A stretch of 64,000 bases of DNA, taken from Acinetobacter sp. SAAs474. GTDB lineage: Bacteria; Pseudomonadota; Gammaproteobacteria; Pseudomonadales; Moraxellaceae. The DNA lies in assembly GCF_032823475.1 (NCBI RefSeq), contig NZ_CP127915.1, positions 992,001 to 1,056,000 of the forward strand, read 5' to 3'. This document shows positions 25,929-36,691 of this stretch, piece after piece. A model generated the notes under the pieces. That model was not told the DNA's origin. It saw only the letters and a list, made by a program, of their open reading frames with translations, and searched no databases. How positions within the stretch are numbered: the stretch's first letter is position 1; each line of letters begins with the position of its first letter. Position numbers and translations under genes: made by a program.

Positions 25929-28424
25929 ATTCTCCAATGCATCAGCACGGCCTACAGGTTTATTGGTTGTATTATTACTACTGGATGGTTTTACGGCGAT
26001 AGGTTCAGGCAAATCATCAAAGTCATTATTGCTCGGTGCAACATTAATGACAGGTGCTGGACGATAAATTGGTCGCGCTAAAGGTGGTGATGAACGATCA
26101 ATGCTAGGACGTGGTATAGTATTGACTGTTCGATTTGGATCTTGTGCTTTAAGATCTAATTTGACCCATGCTTCTGGTGTATCTTTAAGTGCTTTTGCCA
26201 TAAAGTTACTCCAAATCGGTAGCGCTGCAATACCACCATATTCACGGCGTCCCAAGGTTGTTGGTCGATCAAAGCCAACCCAAGCAATCGCAACAAGTTT
26301 GCCGTTAAATCCAGCAAACCAAGCATCTTTTGCATCATTGGTCGTTCCTGTTTTACCTCCCAGATCATTACGACCAATTTTAAGCGCAGCACGGCCTGTA
26401 CCATGTTGAATAACATCTCTTAAAATATTGGCCATATCATAGGCTGAGCTGGATTTTAAAATACGTTGTGCTTGACGATATTGGCTGTTTTTAACAGTAT
26501 TTTGTTTTTGTAGTAAAGCAGCTTGAGCAATCGCTTCATCACTAACATCTTTAATGACTTCATCATCTGTCGTCATCACGCTAGAGGATTGAGGATTTTT
26601 TTCTTGGGTAGAAATACATGAAATACATGCATATTCAGGGTCTGCTTTATAAATCACTTTACCATATGCATCCTCAATATAACTAATGAAATGAGGTTGG
26701 ACACGATAACCGCCATTGGCAAATGTTGCATAGCCAGTTGCCATTTGTACAGGTAATACCTGTGGTGTTCCTAAGGCAATGGTATAGTTATTGGGAATTT
26801 GATTTTCTTGTAAACCGAAGTCCATCAGTAACTGCTTAGTTCGCTCAATACCGATCATTTGTAAAAGGCGAACTGATACTGTATTACGTGATAAATACAA
26901 TGCACGACGTAATGGAATCATCCCTAAATAACGACCATCGGAGTTTCTGGGCGTCCATTTGCCAATGGTGATAGGGCTATCATTGACCATGGTATAAGGG
27001 GTCATACCACGCTCAAGTGCCAGTGCATAGACAAATGGTTTAATGGTTGAACCCGGTTGACGCCATCCTTGTACAGCACGGTTAAAAGTAGATTGATAAA
27101 AGTTATATCCACCGACAATGGCTTCAATGGCACCATTATTGGGATTCATTGCAATTAATTGACCTTGTACTTTTGGTGTTTGTACCAATGACCAATTGCT
27201 TAAATTATCGTCGGGTCTTAAACGAATAATATCTTTAACTTTAACCAGTTGTGATGCGGTATAAGGTGCTGCACCGACACTATTGGCATTACGGTAAGGT
27301 CTTGCCCAAGACATGCCTGACCAATTGACCGTCACAGTTGTGCCATTTTGTAATCGTGCTTCAAAACTTTTTTGATTAACTTTGGTGACTTCTGCAGGAT
27401 AGGTATTGGCATAAGCAACAAAGTCGCTTAAAGGCTTATCATGTGCTTCAGGGCCACGCCAACCATGCCGACGGTCATAATCTTCAAGGCCTTCTTGCAC
27501 AGATTCTTCTGCATAACTTTGCAGTTTGCTATTAATTGTCGTATAAACTTTATATCCAGAATCAATGGCTTGTTCACCAAATTTTTCAACTAATTCGGAA
27601 CGAACCATTTCACCAACGTAGGGAAATTTATTGATTAAACTGCGATCTGGCATATTCAGATTAATCGGTTCAGCAATCGCAACCTGATATTCATTTTGAC
27701 TAATATACCCCAGCTGTAACATACGGCCTAAAATCCAATTGCGTCGTTCTAAGGCACGATCTGGATTAACTACAGGGTTATATTTTGAGGGTGCTTTGGG
27801 TAAGCCTGCAATCATAGCCATTTGCGCAATGGTTAATTGATTTAAATTACGGTTGTAATAGGTTTTTGCCGCAGCAGCAATACCATAGGCATTCTTACCT
27901 AAAAAAATCTTATTGACATATAAGGTTAAAATTTCTTCCTTGCTGAGATTTTGTTCTATCTTTCGAGCTAAAAAAACTTCAGTTAATTTTCTTTTTAACG
28001 TTCTTTCTGGGCTTAAATAATAATTTTTTGCGACTTGCATTGTGATCGTTGAGCCACCAGTTTGTACATTTGAACCGGTAATTGCCTCACTCATTGCACG
28101 GGCTAAACCTTTAAAGCTAATTCCACTATGATCAAAAAATGCTGAATCTTCTGCAGCTAAAAAAGCATAGATAAACTTTTTGGGTATTTTATCATATGCC
28201 ACAGGAATAGAGAGTTTTCCGCCATATTCAGCAATTAATTGCTGATCTGAGCTATAGACTTGTAATGGTTTTAATAATGGTGCCTTTTTAAGCATGGTCA
28301 TTTCGGGTAGAGATGGCGCAATATAGAGATACATCCCATAAAAGCCCATTGGAATAGACATTGATATGATGATGATCATTAGAAAAAATGGGTGAATGCG
28401 CCCCGAGCAAGATAGCTTTTTCAT
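25908..28424 (-). CDS. mrcA: Penicillin-binding protein 1A (bifunctional transglycosylase/transpeptidase)
   Basis: This 838-residue class A PBP polymerises and cross-links peptidoglycan. It has an N-terminal TM (about residues 13-35). The GT51 domain carries catalytic Glu92 in AAEDSAFF and the TGGSTITMQ motif. An OB-like insert and the transpeptidase domain follow, with SxxK in QPGSTIKP (near residue 459) and KTGTT (near residue 691). The tail is Pro/Ser/Asn-rich. It is divergent from pilM, the usual ponA-pilMNOPQ arrangement of pseudomonads and Acinetobacter. All catalytic motifs are intact. Confidence 0.95.
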   Translation of the reverse strand: MKKLSCSGRIHPFFLMIIIISMSIPMGFYGMYLYIAPSLPEMTMLKKAPLLKPLQVYSSDQQLIAEYGGKLSIPVAYDKIPKKFIYAFLAAEDSAFFDHSGISFKGLARAMSEAITGSNVQTGGSTITMQVAKNYYLSPERTLKRKLTEVFLARKIEQNLSKEEILTLYVNKIFLGKNAYGIAAAAKTYYNRNLNQLTIAQMAMIAGLPKAPSKYNPVVNPDRALERRNWILGRMLQLGYISQNEYQVAIAEPINLNMPDRSLINKFPYVGEMVRSELVEKFGEQAIDSGYKVYTTINSKLQSYAEESVQEGLEDYDRRHGWRGPEAHDKPLSDFVAYANTYPAEVTKVNQKSFEARLQNGTTVTVNWSGMSWARPYRNANSVGAAPYTASQLVKVKDIIRLRPDDNLSNWSLVQTPKVQGQLIAMNPNNGAIEAIVGGYNFYQSTFNRAVQGWRQPGSTIKPFVYALALERGMTPYTMVNDSPITIGKWTPRNSDGRYLGMIPLRRALYLSRNTVSVRLLQMIGIERTKQLLMDFGLQENQIPNNYTIALGTPQVLPVQMATGYATFANGGYRVQPHFISYIEDAYGKVIYKADPEYACISCISTQEKNPQSSSVMTTDDEVIKDVSDEAIAQAALLQKQNTVKNSQYRQAQRILKSSSAYDMANILRDVIQHGTGRAALKIGRNDLGGKTGTTNDAKDAWFAGFNGKLVAIAWVGFDRPTTLGRREYGGIAALPIWSNFMAKALKDTPEAWVKLDLKAQDPNRTVNTIPRPSIDRSSPPLARPIYRPAPVINVAPSNNDFDDLPEPIAVKPSSSNNTTNKPVGRADALENLIQQIE

Positions 28425-28587
28425 AACAAGTAAGTTTTAATAAAGGCTTATAGCAAACGAATAAGCAGTCAGTATATCCTGTACGCATAGTGATTGTTAG
28501 ATGAGATATTGTTAATCAATAAAAAAATATACGCATTTCAATCTATGAATAGCGGCTTAAAAAAAATAATAATAGGAATAAAATATT

Positions 28588-29649
28588 GTGTTTGGTGTAC
28601 TTTCTCGGCCCAGTAAAGGGCTAGTTGGAGTAGATATTAGTTCTACTTCTGTCAAATTATTAAAGCTTTCTCTTAAAAATGATGGTTATTGCTTAGAAAA
28701 TTATGCAGTAGTCCCTTTGATTGAAGGCAGTATTATTGAAAAAAATATTATCAATGCAGAAGCCGTGGTAGATGCAATCAAACAGGCAATGAAGCTGATT
28801 GCTGTGTCTAGACACGATGTAGCGTTTGCACTTCCAACCTCTCTGGTTGTGACCAAAACTATGGAAATGGATGCAGATGTACCGGACGATGAACGAGAAG
28901 TTCAAATTCGTCTAGATGCAGAACAGTATATTCCATTTCCTCTCGATGAGTTGATTCTTGACTTTGCGCTTGTGTCGAATGCCAAAAACTTAGCGCATCG
29001 TGTCAATATTTTGCTGGTTGCAACACGGATAGAAAATGTAGAAACACGTAGAAATGTTATTGAATTAGCAGGACTTATTCCTAAAGTTGCAGACGTTGAA
29101 ATGTTTGCAATAGAAAATGTCTTGGGTACTTTTACCGATTTATGTCCTGTGGATGCTGGGATCATTGTCATTTTGGATATTGGTCATACGACCACAACAT
29201 TATCCGTCTTAGAGCAATACCGAACGATTTATAATCGGGAACAGGTATTTGGTGGAAAACAGTTAACTGATGCAATCCAGCAGCATTATCATTTATCTTT
29301 TCTTGAAGCTGAATATCTTAAAAAAAATGCGTCATTGCCAGATGATTATCGTGATGAAGTTTTAGATCCGTTTCTAAATTTACTCATACAACATGTTCAA
29401 CGTGCTTTACAGTTCTTTTTTTCCTCCTCTGCGATTAGTGATATTGATTATATTTTATTGACTGGTGGCTGTGCCAATATCATGGGATTAACCCAATGGT
29501 TACAACAAGAGTTAGGTTATCCAGTCATGATGATTAATCCATTCTTAAACATGAAGCTCAGTCGTAAAATTAGTCCTCAACAATTGGCAAATGATGCGCC
29601 AGCGTTGATCGTGGCTTGTGGGCTTGCGTTAAGGAGTTTTGATCAGTGA
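28588..29649 (+). CDS. pilM: Type IV pilus assembly protein PilM
   Basis: This 353-residue actin-like cytoplasmic ATPase docks onto the cytoplasmic tail of PilN at the inner membrane. The N-terminal phosphate-1 motif GVDISSTSVKLLKL and the later DIGHTTTTLSVLE and LTGGCANI segments are those of the FtsA/PilM fold. The start is GTG. The gene overlaps pilN by 4 bp, the first link in a tightly coupled pilMNOPQ operon (comMNOLQ in A. baylyi). Confidence 0.94.
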   Translation: MFGVLSRPSKGLVGVDISSTSVKLLKLSLKNDGYCLENYAVVPLIEGSIIEKNIINAEAVVDAIKQAMKLIAVSRHDVAFALPTSLVVTKTMEMDADVPDDEREVQIRLDAEQYIPFPLDELILDFALVSNAKNLAHRVNILLVATRIENVETRRNVIELAGLIPKVADVEMFAIENVLGTFTDLCPVDAGIIVILDIGHTTTTLSVLEQYRTIYNREQVFGGKQLTDAIQQHYHLSFLEAEYLKKNASLPDDYRDEVLDPFLNLLIQHVQRALQFFFSSSAISDIDYILLTGGCANIMGLTQWLQQELGYPVMMINPFLNMKLSRKISPQQLANDAPALIVACGLALRSFDQ

Positions 29650-30290
29650 TTAAAATTAATTTACTGCCTTGGCGAGATGAATCAAGAATTAAACGACGCA
29701 AAGAATTTGTCATGATGAGTGCACTGGTGGTGATTGTCGCGAGCATGATAATGATGATGATTGCTTATTTTTACCATCAACGACTGCAGGATCAATTACA
29801 TGCTAATCAAACCATTATTCGTGCTAATCAGGCTTTAGATCAACAATTAAAGTCATTAGATGGTTTACAAAGTCAGCGTCAGCAAATTATTGAGCGTATG
29901 GCACTTATTCAAAGTTTACAGAGTCAGCGACCGATTGTCGTAAGGTTGATAGATGAGCTTGTCCGTATGATGCCAACGCCATTATTTTTGACTCAATTGA
30001 CACGTAAAGATGATCAGCTTGTCTTGATCGGACATGCGGATAATCCAAATACTGTTGCTGAATTTTTAAGAAATCTAGAACGCTCCCCTTGGTATCGCAA
30101 TGCATTGATGAACTCATTTGTAGCGAAAGAAAAAGAAACAGCGCAAAACGTGCAAGGTATTGTGATTCCGGTTGTGGAATCTGGATTTGGTGATTTTGTT
30201 GTTACGGTCGATATTACTGAACCTGAGCCACAGTCAGCTATGGATCAAGTTGTTGATCGTGAGCGACCATCATCTGAGGTGAATTCATGA
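29646..30290 (+). CDS. pilN: Type IV pilus inner-membrane protein PilN
   Basis: This 214-residue bitopic protein begins with the conserved cytoplasmic tail IKINLLPWRDE that PilM binds. One TM (about residues 21-43), a coiled coil rich in Gln and Leu, and a ferredoxin-like periplasmic domain follow. It pairs with PilO to build the alignment complex. GTG start, overlapping pilM by 4 bp and pilO by 4 bp. Confidence 0.93.
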   Translation: MIKINLLPWRDESRIKRRKEFVMMSALVVIVASMIMMMIAYFYHQRLQDQLHANQTIIRANQALDQQLKSLDGLQSQRQQIIERMALIQSLQSQRPIVVRLIDELVRMMPTPLFLTQLTRKDDQLVLIGHADNPNTVAEFLRNLERSPWYRNALMNSFVAKEKETAQNVQGIVIPVVESGFGDFVVTVDITEPEPQSAMDQVVDRERPSSEVNS

Positions 30291-30985
30291 GTATAAATCG
30301 TGATCCATTATTAGATCGACAGACATCGGATAGAACAAGCGATATTCGCTTTTTTAAGCTTCAACAACTCAGACAGCAATTGAATACTTTGGATTATCAT
30401 AATTATGGTGAATGGCCTGGCATGATTAAAATCATATTTTGGATTTTACTTTTTCTGATGCTACTGGGGCTTGGATATTTTATGGTGATTCAAGCTAAAA
30501 TCCAAGAAATTGATCAGGCATTTACTTTACAAACGACTTTACTGCATGAATTTAAACACAAGGATTCACAACTCAGAAATTTAAAACAATATCAATTACA
30601 GTTAATTACGATGCAGGAAAATTTTGCTCAACAACTACAAGCCTTACCGAAGGAAACAGAAATCCCAGCTTTGATTGAAGATATTCATATTACTGGACGT
30701 CAAGCAGGGTTAAAGCTTAAAAATATTGTTTTAGAGCCTGAAGTACAGCATGAGTTTTTGATTGAACAGCCGATTTCTATTATAGCAACAGGCGATTATC
30801 ACGCATTTGGTCGGTTTGTCAGCACTTTAGCGCAATTATCTCGTATTGTCACACTGCATGATTTTATGATTACAGCAGTTAAACATCCCGATCGGCCTAC
30901 GGATATGCCAAGTATTACTTATCATATGAATAGCAAAACCTACCGCTATATCGATACATCAGAAATAAAGAAAGAACATGAATAA
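30287..30985 (+). CDS. pilO: Type IV pilus inner-membrane protein PilO
   Basis: This 232-residue protein has a cytoplasmic N-terminus, one TM (about residues 47-68) and a coiled-coil segment. A periplasmic domain follows that contains ALPKETEIPALIEDI, a typical PilO stretch. It forms heterodimers with PilN and contacts PilP. Start and stop codons overlap both neighbours, so expression is coupled. Confidence 0.92.
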   Translation: MSINRDPLLDRQTSDRTSDIRFFKLQQLRQQLNTLDYHNYGEWPGMIKIIFWILLFLMLLGLGYFMVIQAKIQEIDQAFTLQTTLLHEFKHKDSQLRNLKQYQLQLITMQENFAQQLQALPKETEIPALIEDIHITGRQAGLKLKNIVLEPEVQHEFLIEQPISIIATGDYHAFGRFVSTLAQLSRIVTLHDFMITAVKHPDRPTDMPSITYHMNSKTYRYIDTSEIKKEHE

Positions 30986-31502
30986 ATATCAAAGGATATT
31001 AGCCTTTTGGGGATTAATTTTATTGAGTGGATGCCACTCACGTAGTGATGATGTTAAGGAGCAGATGGCAAAGATTCAGCATCAGGCCACTTTGCCAGTT
31101 GAATCTAATCCAACATTAGTACCAGCGCCAATATTTGAATATTCAGTATATCAATTGCGTAGTCCATTTGTTCCTCATTCATTGGCAAATGCCTTACAAC
31201 GAAGAACATATACCAAGATGGATTTGAATGTCTCTCGACCACGAGAAGAGTTAGAAAACTATTCACTTGAATCTCTAAGAATGAAAGGGAGCTTTAAAAC
31301 AATTGAGGGAAATCCTTTTGCATTAATTCAAACGCCTGATCAAACACTAAAACGAGTTCGATTAGGCAGTTATATGGGGCATAATCATGGTCGTGTCATC
31401 AAGATTCAACCAAAAAGTATTGATTTGATTGAAATGATTGCAAATGGAGATGATGGTTATATTGAGCGTTCACGACGTTTGATTTTGAGTGATAATTTTT
31501 AA
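30978..31502 (+). CDS. pilP: Type IV pilus lipoprotein PilP
   Basis: This 174-residue inner-membrane lipoprotein has a signal peptide ending in the lipobox LLSGC (Cys near residue 14). The C-terminal beta domain carries LRMKGSFKTIEG and LGSYMGHNHGRVIKI, the usual PilP pattern. It links PilN/PilO to the secretin PilQ. The gene overlaps pilO by 8 bp. Confidence 0.93.
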   Translation: MNKYQRILAFWGLILLSGCHSRSDDVKEQMAKIQHQATLPVESNPTLVPAPIFEYSVYQLRSPFVPHSLANALQRRTYTKMDLNVSRPREELENYSLESLRMKGSFKTIEGNPFALIQTPDQTLKRVRLGSYMGHNHGRVIKIQPKSIDLIEMIANGDDGYIERSRRLILSDNF

Positions 31503-31530
31503 TAACAATAATAGATAATAATAAATAACA

Positions 31531-33621
31531 ATGATTTATATAGAAAAATATTTAAGATTAACTTATCTATGGATAGGTCAATGGTTGGTTGGGTTACTCT
31601 TATGTGCCACCATACAACCTGTTTATGCACAGTTAGCTATTACCCATATTGAATCCTCCCATAGGATAGATCAAGGTACCGAGATTTATATTACATTTAA
31701 TGGCTTACCATCTCAGCCTATCGCATATCAACTCAAGCAACCCGATAGGATTGTGTTGGATTTTGATCAAGTACAGCAGCATGTTGTACAAAAAAAAATG
31801 GCCATTAAAAGTCCCGAAGCCACATCAATGGATCTTTCTTCTGATCGACAACGTTCACGTTTGCTGATTTATCTTGCAAATGCGGGTGCATTTACCACAC
31901 GTATTGATGGCAATAGGTTTATTCTTAAAATTTATCCGGTGGAGCAACATAAAAAATTAGCAGATCATTCCTTATCTTCGTCGATAAAACAACAGCAAGG
32001 TCTTGATAAATTTAATTTTCAATCTGGTCCACATGGGAGTGGTCAACTGATTTTAACCTTATTTGATGCTGCTACACCGATCGATATTCAGCAACAGGAT
32101 AGAAATGTCGACATTAAATTACTGGGTCACCCCCTCGCTAAAAAAATGATCGGTCATTTAAATGTTGCTCATTTAGCACCAGCGATTACTGCTGTGGATG
32201 CTTATAATCAAGCTGGAAATGGCATTATTCGTATCAATATGAAGACTGGTCATACATATAATGCTTATCAGACTGAAAATATTCTCACCCTCAATTTTCA
32301 ACCCATAACTCAGCATCGTGGTGTGAATACATCAATGCTCCCGCTATATACAGGAAAAAAAATTTCTTTAGATTTTCAAGACATTGATATTCGACGTGTT
32401 TTACAAATATTGGCAGATTTTACCCATATTAATATGGTTGCAGCAGATAGTATTACAGGGCATATTTCTTTGCGTTTACAGGATGTTCCTTGGGATCAGG
32501 CTTTAGATATTATTTTAACAGCTAAAAATTTACAAAAGCGTCAAAATGGTAATGTGATGTTAATTGCACCTGTCACAGAATTTGCACAATCAGATGCAGA
32601 ACGGGCTAAAATGTTGGCAGAGCAAGTCAAGTTAGCCCCTATACAGACTGAATATATACAACTGAATTATGCTAAAGCTGAAGATATTGAAAAGTTAATT
32701 AATTCAAATAAATCAGCAATGCAGCCTACAACTGCATCACATCATTCGTCAGAGAATCAAGAAAGTTTATTAAGTTATCGTGGTGGTGTTGCCATGGATA
32801 AAAGAACCAATACTATTATTGTGCATGATACAGCACCTTTTATCAGTAAAATTCGCAATATGATTGCCTTACTGGATGTTCCTATTAAACAAGTCATGGT
32901 TGAAGCACGCTTGGTGACTGCAGATACTCATTTTTCTCGAGAATTAGGCATAAAATGGGGGGTACAACGCCATTTAAATACAGCTACAGATTCATCTAAT
33001 TCTTTATCCATTACAGATCGTACGATGCCATCATTTGATTTGGCCGTTGATTTGGCAACAAAAGCAGTAGGAACACTCAGTTTTGGATTATTAAATATTT
33101 CCGATCATATGTTGAATTTACAGCTCACAGCAATGCAAGCTGATGGCTTTGGTGAGGTATTGTCTGCACCCAGAGTATTGACTGCTGATAAACAAACGGC
33201 ATACATCTTACGTGGCGATCAAATTCCTTATCAGGCTTGGAGTCAGACAACAGGGAGTAAAACTGAATTTAAAAATGCCAATTTAAAACTGGAAGTCACA
33301 CCGAGTATTACCGCAAATGGTCAAGTACAAATGGCCCTTAAAATAGAAAAAGATACGATTGGACAATTAACAGAGGCAGGTTACACCTTAAAGACCAATA
33401 AACTAGAAACCAATGTGTTAGTTCATGATGGTGAAACTGTTGTATTGGGAGGAATTTTTGATGATATAAAAACCATTAGTGATCAAAAAGTACCTTTATT
33501 GGGTGATTTACCATGGATTGGCGCCTTATTTAAGCAGAATAAGAAAACCAGCATGCAATCTGAACTATTGATTTTTATTACACCACGAATAGTTAATGAC
33601 ACTGTTTCAAGAAATCATTAA
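31531..33621 (+). CDS. pilQ: Type IV pilus secretin PilQ
   Basis: This 696-residue outer-membrane secretin is the pilus (and DNA-uptake) exit channel. A signal peptide ends near VYAQ (residue 34). AMIN domains, an STN-type domain (LDFQDIDIRRVLQILADFT), an N1/KH-like domain and the C-terminal secretin domain follow, with VLSAPRVLT and VPLLGDLPWIGALF. It closes the pilMNOPQ operon, and aroK follows after 37 bp, a common arrangement. Confidence 0.95.
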   Translation: MIYIEKYLRLTYLWIGQWLVGLLLCATIQPVYAQLAITHIESSHRIDQGTEIYITFNGLPSQPIAYQLKQPDRIVLDFDQVQQHVVQKKMAIKSPEATSMDLSSDRQRSRLLIYLANAGAFTTRIDGNRFILKIYPVEQHKKLADHSLSSSIKQQQGLDKFNFQSGPHGSGQLILTLFDAATPIDIQQQDRNVDIKLLGHPLAKKMIGHLNVAHLAPAITAVDAYNQAGNGIIRINMKTGHTYNAYQTENILTLNFQPITQHRGVNTSMLPLYTGKKISLDFQDIDIRRVLQILADFTHINMVAADSITGHISLRLQDVPWDQALDIILTAKNLQKRQNGNVMLIAPVTEFAQSDAERAKMLAEQVKLAPIQTEYIQLNYAKAEDIEKLINSNKSAMQPTTASHHSSENQESLLSYRGGVAMDKRTNTIIVHDTAPFISKIRNMIALLDVPIKQVMVEARLVTADTHFSRELGIKWGVQRHLNTATDSSNSLSITDRTMPSFDLAVDLATKAVGTLSFGLLNISDHMLNLQLTAMQADGFGEVLSAPRVLTADKQTAYILRGDQIPYQAWSQTTGSKTEFKNANLKLEVTPSITANGQVQMALKIEKDTIGQLTEAGYTLKTNKLETNVLVHDGETVVLGGIFDDIKTISDQKVPLLGDLPWIGALFKQNKKTSMQSELLIFITPRIVNDTVSRNH

Positions 33622-33658
33622 TATATTTTCAATTTAAGCAGAAATAATAGGTGACTCC

Positions 33659-34207
33659 TTGCTAGGCAAAGAGTTTGAAACCCTACCAAACATTTATTTG
33701 GTAGGGCCGATGGGAGCAGGAAAAACAACAGTCGGTCGTCACTTGGCAGAATTACTTGGACGGGAATTTCTCGATAGTGATCATGAAATTGAGCGTCGAA
33801 CTGGTGCTACAATTCCCTGGATTTTTGATAAAGAAGGGGAAAAGGGATTTCGGTTACGCGAAACCACGGTGATTGATGAGTTAACCCGTCAATCTCAGTT
33901 GGTTCTTGCCACAGGTGGTGGTGCGGTAACAAATTGGCAAAATCGTTATTTTTTAAAAAGTCGCGGTATTGTCATTTATCTGTTTACGCCGGTTGAAATT
34001 CAATTGCAACGGACATATCGAGATAAAAATCGCCCATTATTGCAAGTGGAAAATCCAGAGCAACGTTTACGAGATTTGCTGGCAATTCGTGACCCACTCT
34101 ATCGTGAGGTTGCTCATTATATTATTGAAACCAATCAAGGCGCAGCACGTGATTTGGCGCAAAAAATTTTAAACTTGATCGTTTCTAAAGCATTAACCTT
34201 AAAATAA
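33659..34207 (+). CDS. aroK: Shikimate kinase AroK
   Basis: This 182-residue cytoplasmic kinase phosphorylates shikimate in the chorismate pathway. The P-loop GPMGAGKTT is at residues 16-24, the substrate motif DSDHEIE is near residue 40, and the GGG motif (LATGGGAVT) is near residue 82. The start is a TTG, judged from the family N-terminus; no in-frame ATG precedes the P-loop. It sits between pilQ and aroB, 12 bp from the latter. Confidence 0.94.
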   Translation: MLGKEFETLPNIYLVGPMGAGKTTVGRHLAELLGREFLDSDHEIERRTGATIPWIFDKEGEKGFRLRETTVIDELTRQSQLVLATGGGAVTNWQNRYFLKSRGIVIYLFTPVEIQLQRTYRDKNRPLLQVENPEQRLRDLLAIRDPLYREVAHYIIETNQGAARDLAQKILNLIVSKALTLK

Positions 34208-34219
34208 AGCAGTTATATC

Positions 34220-35299
34220 ATGCAAACCTTATATGTTGAACTTGGTGATCGCCGTTACCCTATTTTTATTGGTAGCCATTTAAATTCAAAGCAACTCCTT
34301 GAACCCTATATTCATGGCCAACAAGTTATGATTGTCACCAATCAAACGGTTGCTCCTTTGTATTTACAACATTATATTGAAGCATTACAGTGCCTTAATA
34401 AAAAGGTGGCAACTTGTATCTTGCCTGACGGAGAGCAGTTTAAAGATATAGCGCATTTGAATTTAATTTTTAATGCCTTATTGGAAGCGGGTTTTAACCG
34501 TGATTGTACTGTTTTAGCCTTAGGGGGTGGCGTGATTGGTGATATGGCAGGTTTTGCATCTGCTTGTTTTCAACGAGGTGTATATTTTATTCAGGTGCCG
34601 ACAACTTTATTGTCTCAAGTTGATTCTAGCGTTGGCGGTAAAACAGGAATTAATCATCCGCTAGGTAAAAATATGATTGGTGCATTTCAGCAGCCACAAG
34701 TGGTACTTGCAGATATGACACAATTAAAAACTTTACCTGCAAGAGAGTTATCAGCGGGTCTGGCTGAAGTGATCAAATACGCTTTGCTTGGTGATGCTGA
34801 GTTTTTGTTATGGCTAGAACAACATATCGATCAATTGGTTTTAGGTGATGAAACGCTATTGGCTGAAGCTGTTTATCGTTCATGTGCACATAAGGCACGT
34901 ATCGTTGCTCATGATGAAAAAGAGCAAGGTGAGCGAGCATTATTGAATTTAGGGCATACATTTGGTCATGCAATAGAATCTTATTTAGGATATGGTCAAT
35001 GGTTGCATGGTGAGGCAGTAGCCACAGGAATGGTGATGGCTGCAGATTTATCTTGTAAAATGGGATGGATCAGCACAGATGACCTGAATCGAATTAAAGC
35101 GATTTTAGTTCGCGCCAAATTACCTATTGTTTGTCCTCAAATTCCATTAGATGACTTTTTAGCGTATATGGCGCATGATAAAAAAGTTTTGAACGGTCAA
35201 TTGCGTCTGGTATTACTACAGCAAATTGGTCAGGCTGTGATTACGAAAACGTTCGATATTGAGCTGATGAAACAGGCAATATTGGCAAATCAACAATAA
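34220..35299 (+). CDS. aroB: 3-dehydroquinate synthase AroB
   Basis: This 359-residue NAD- and metal-dependent enzyme converts DAHP to 3-dehydroquinate, the second step of the shikimate pathway. [13 protein letters not shown] and [20 protein letters not shown] are the NAD and phosphate motifs. Metal ligands are supplied by the conserved Glu and by [12 protein letters not shown] and [11 protein letters not shown]. The protein is complete, of standard length, and directly downstream of aroK. Confidence 0.96.
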   Translation: MQTLYVELGDRRYPIFIGSHLNSKQLLEPYIHGQQVMIVTNQTVAPLYLQHYIEALQCLNKKVATCILPDGEQFKDIAHLNLIFNALLEAGFNRDCTVLALGGGVIGDMAGFASACFQRGVYFIQVPTTLLSQVDSSVGGKTGINHPLGKNMIGAFQQPQVVLADMTQLKTLPARELSAGLAEVIKYALLGDAEFLLWLEQHIDQLVLGDETLLAEAVYRSCAHKARIVAHDEKEQGERALLNLGHTFGHAIESYLGYGQWLHGEAVATGMVMAADLSCKMGWISTDDLNRIKAILVRAKLPIVCPQIPLDDFLAYMAHDKKVLNGQLRLVLLQQIGQAVITKTFDIELMKQAILANQQ

Positions 35300-35313
35300 G
35301 TATTAGGTGTTTT

Positions 35314-36123
35314 ATGTCTACACTCCACTCACCATCGCAAAAAAATCAGTCAACTATATGGCTTGTGTGTGGAGTGTGTTTGCTCTTTTTAGCATTTATT
35401 TTTTGGATATTCACTGAAAAAGATACGGTAACATTGATCGAAAAAGAATCGGAAACATCACTGGAAAGGCAAATTCAGCCTGAAAAAGTGGCTGCTACCA
35501 CATATTTAGGGGGCTTGACTGATGAAGTGAAACCCTTAGAAAAAACAGTACGTATTCAAGCAACAGATAACCACGATGCTGAGTTTCGTGGCACTAAGTT
35601 TATTGGTGATCGTCAAAATAACTATACAATTGAATTATTTAGAACCAATAAAGAAGATGTCATTAAAGATTTTCTCAGAAGACAAAATTCACGTGATGGT
35701 TTCTTTTATATTCGTTTGTCTAGCGAAGATATTCCTGAGCAATATGTATTATTATACGGTGATTTTGTCAATCAATTTTCAGCGGATTCGGCACTAGGGA
35801 AACTGGAGATTGGCTTGCCTGCTTCAGTCAAACCTACTGTGCAGACTTTTAAAAACTATATGGCGGATGTAAATGATTTAGGCGCGGAAGAAATGGGACT
35901 GAATAATGCCTTATATGCAGTCAAATTAACGCCTGCACCGATACCTAAACCGGCAATTATTACTGAACCTGTGACACCTTCAGCGACATTAAATGTTGAA
36001 ACACCGACTACGACCACTACAGTGACACGTAAAGATCAACAAGGTAATATTGTCGATATTCAGACATCACAAACTAAACCGCTTGCGCCAAGTAATACCA
36101 GTCAGTCAACCAATACACCATAG
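35314..36123 (+). CDS. DamX/SPOR-like bitopic membrane protein
   Basis: This 269-residue protein has a cytoplasmic N-terminus, one TM (about residues 14-34) and an acidic linker. A periplasmic region (about residues 105-190) reads like a divergent SPOR repeat (YTIELFR..., YVLLYGDF, SADSALGKL). The tail is a Pro/Thr-rich low-complexity segment. It lies between aroB and gltB, where pseudomonads and Enterobacteria carry damX, whose SPOR domain binds denuded septal glycan. The SPOR assignment is by position and pattern. Confidence 0.65.
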   Translation: MSTLHSPSQKNQSTIWLVCGVCLLFLAFIFWIFTEKDTVTLIEKESETSLERQIQPEKVAATTYLGGLTDEVKPLEKTVRIQATDNHDAEFRGTKFIGDRQNNYTIELFRTNKEDVIKDFLRRQNSRDGFFYIRLSSEDIPEQYVLLYGDFVNQFSADSALGKLEIGLPASVKPTVQTFKNYMADVNDLGAEEMGLNNALYAVKLTPAPIPKPAIITEPVTPSATLNVETPTTTTTVTRKDQQGNIVDIQTSQTKPLAPSNTSQSTNTP

Positions 36124-36615
36124 ATGATTAAATGCCAATTTTGTTGAATGAAAAAACTACTCTAATTTTTAGTTTCAAGCAAAAAGACTGATCTGCACTG
36201 AGGTTTTACGCTGATGTCATCGCTTGGTCGTATGATGACAGAGATGACGTTGTTGAGCTAATGAGTTGATTGTTGAGATTTTTAAGTTTTATGATATATT
36301 AATTATTATTACTGTTTATTTTTAAATGAATTATGGCTTTTTAATGGCTATTATTTAGAAAAATATCATGATTGCTGGTCGCTAGAATAAGCTGTTGATC
36401 TCAATCATGACTGGGATATGACAGCTAATCAGTATAAAAATAGCATTATCTGGTTTTGAGTTTTGTACCTCAGATATTGGGTTTAGAGCCAAAATGGTTT
36501 TAAGCCATGTCGATTATTATTTATACATTCAATCAAGATTTTTTTGCGTATGATTTTTTAACATACAATCCTATGTTTCAGCATGTAGCTCTGTAAATGC
36601 ATCACATACTGCTGT

Positions 36616-36632
36616 TGCATCATGATATTGCA
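36616..36632 (+). promoter_or_regulatory. Possible second NtrC-type site upstream of gltB
   Basis: TGCATC-N5-ATTGCA matches 10 of 12 positions of the enterobacterial NtrC consensus (TGCACY-N5-RGTGCA). It is centred 76 bp upstream of the better site. It is weak alone but sits where a paired enhancer would be expected. Confidence 0.3.
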
Positions 36633-36691
36633 CTGAATAATCACCAATAGGGGGCCAAAATGAAGCAGTATTTTTGATCTGTTTTTAAATA

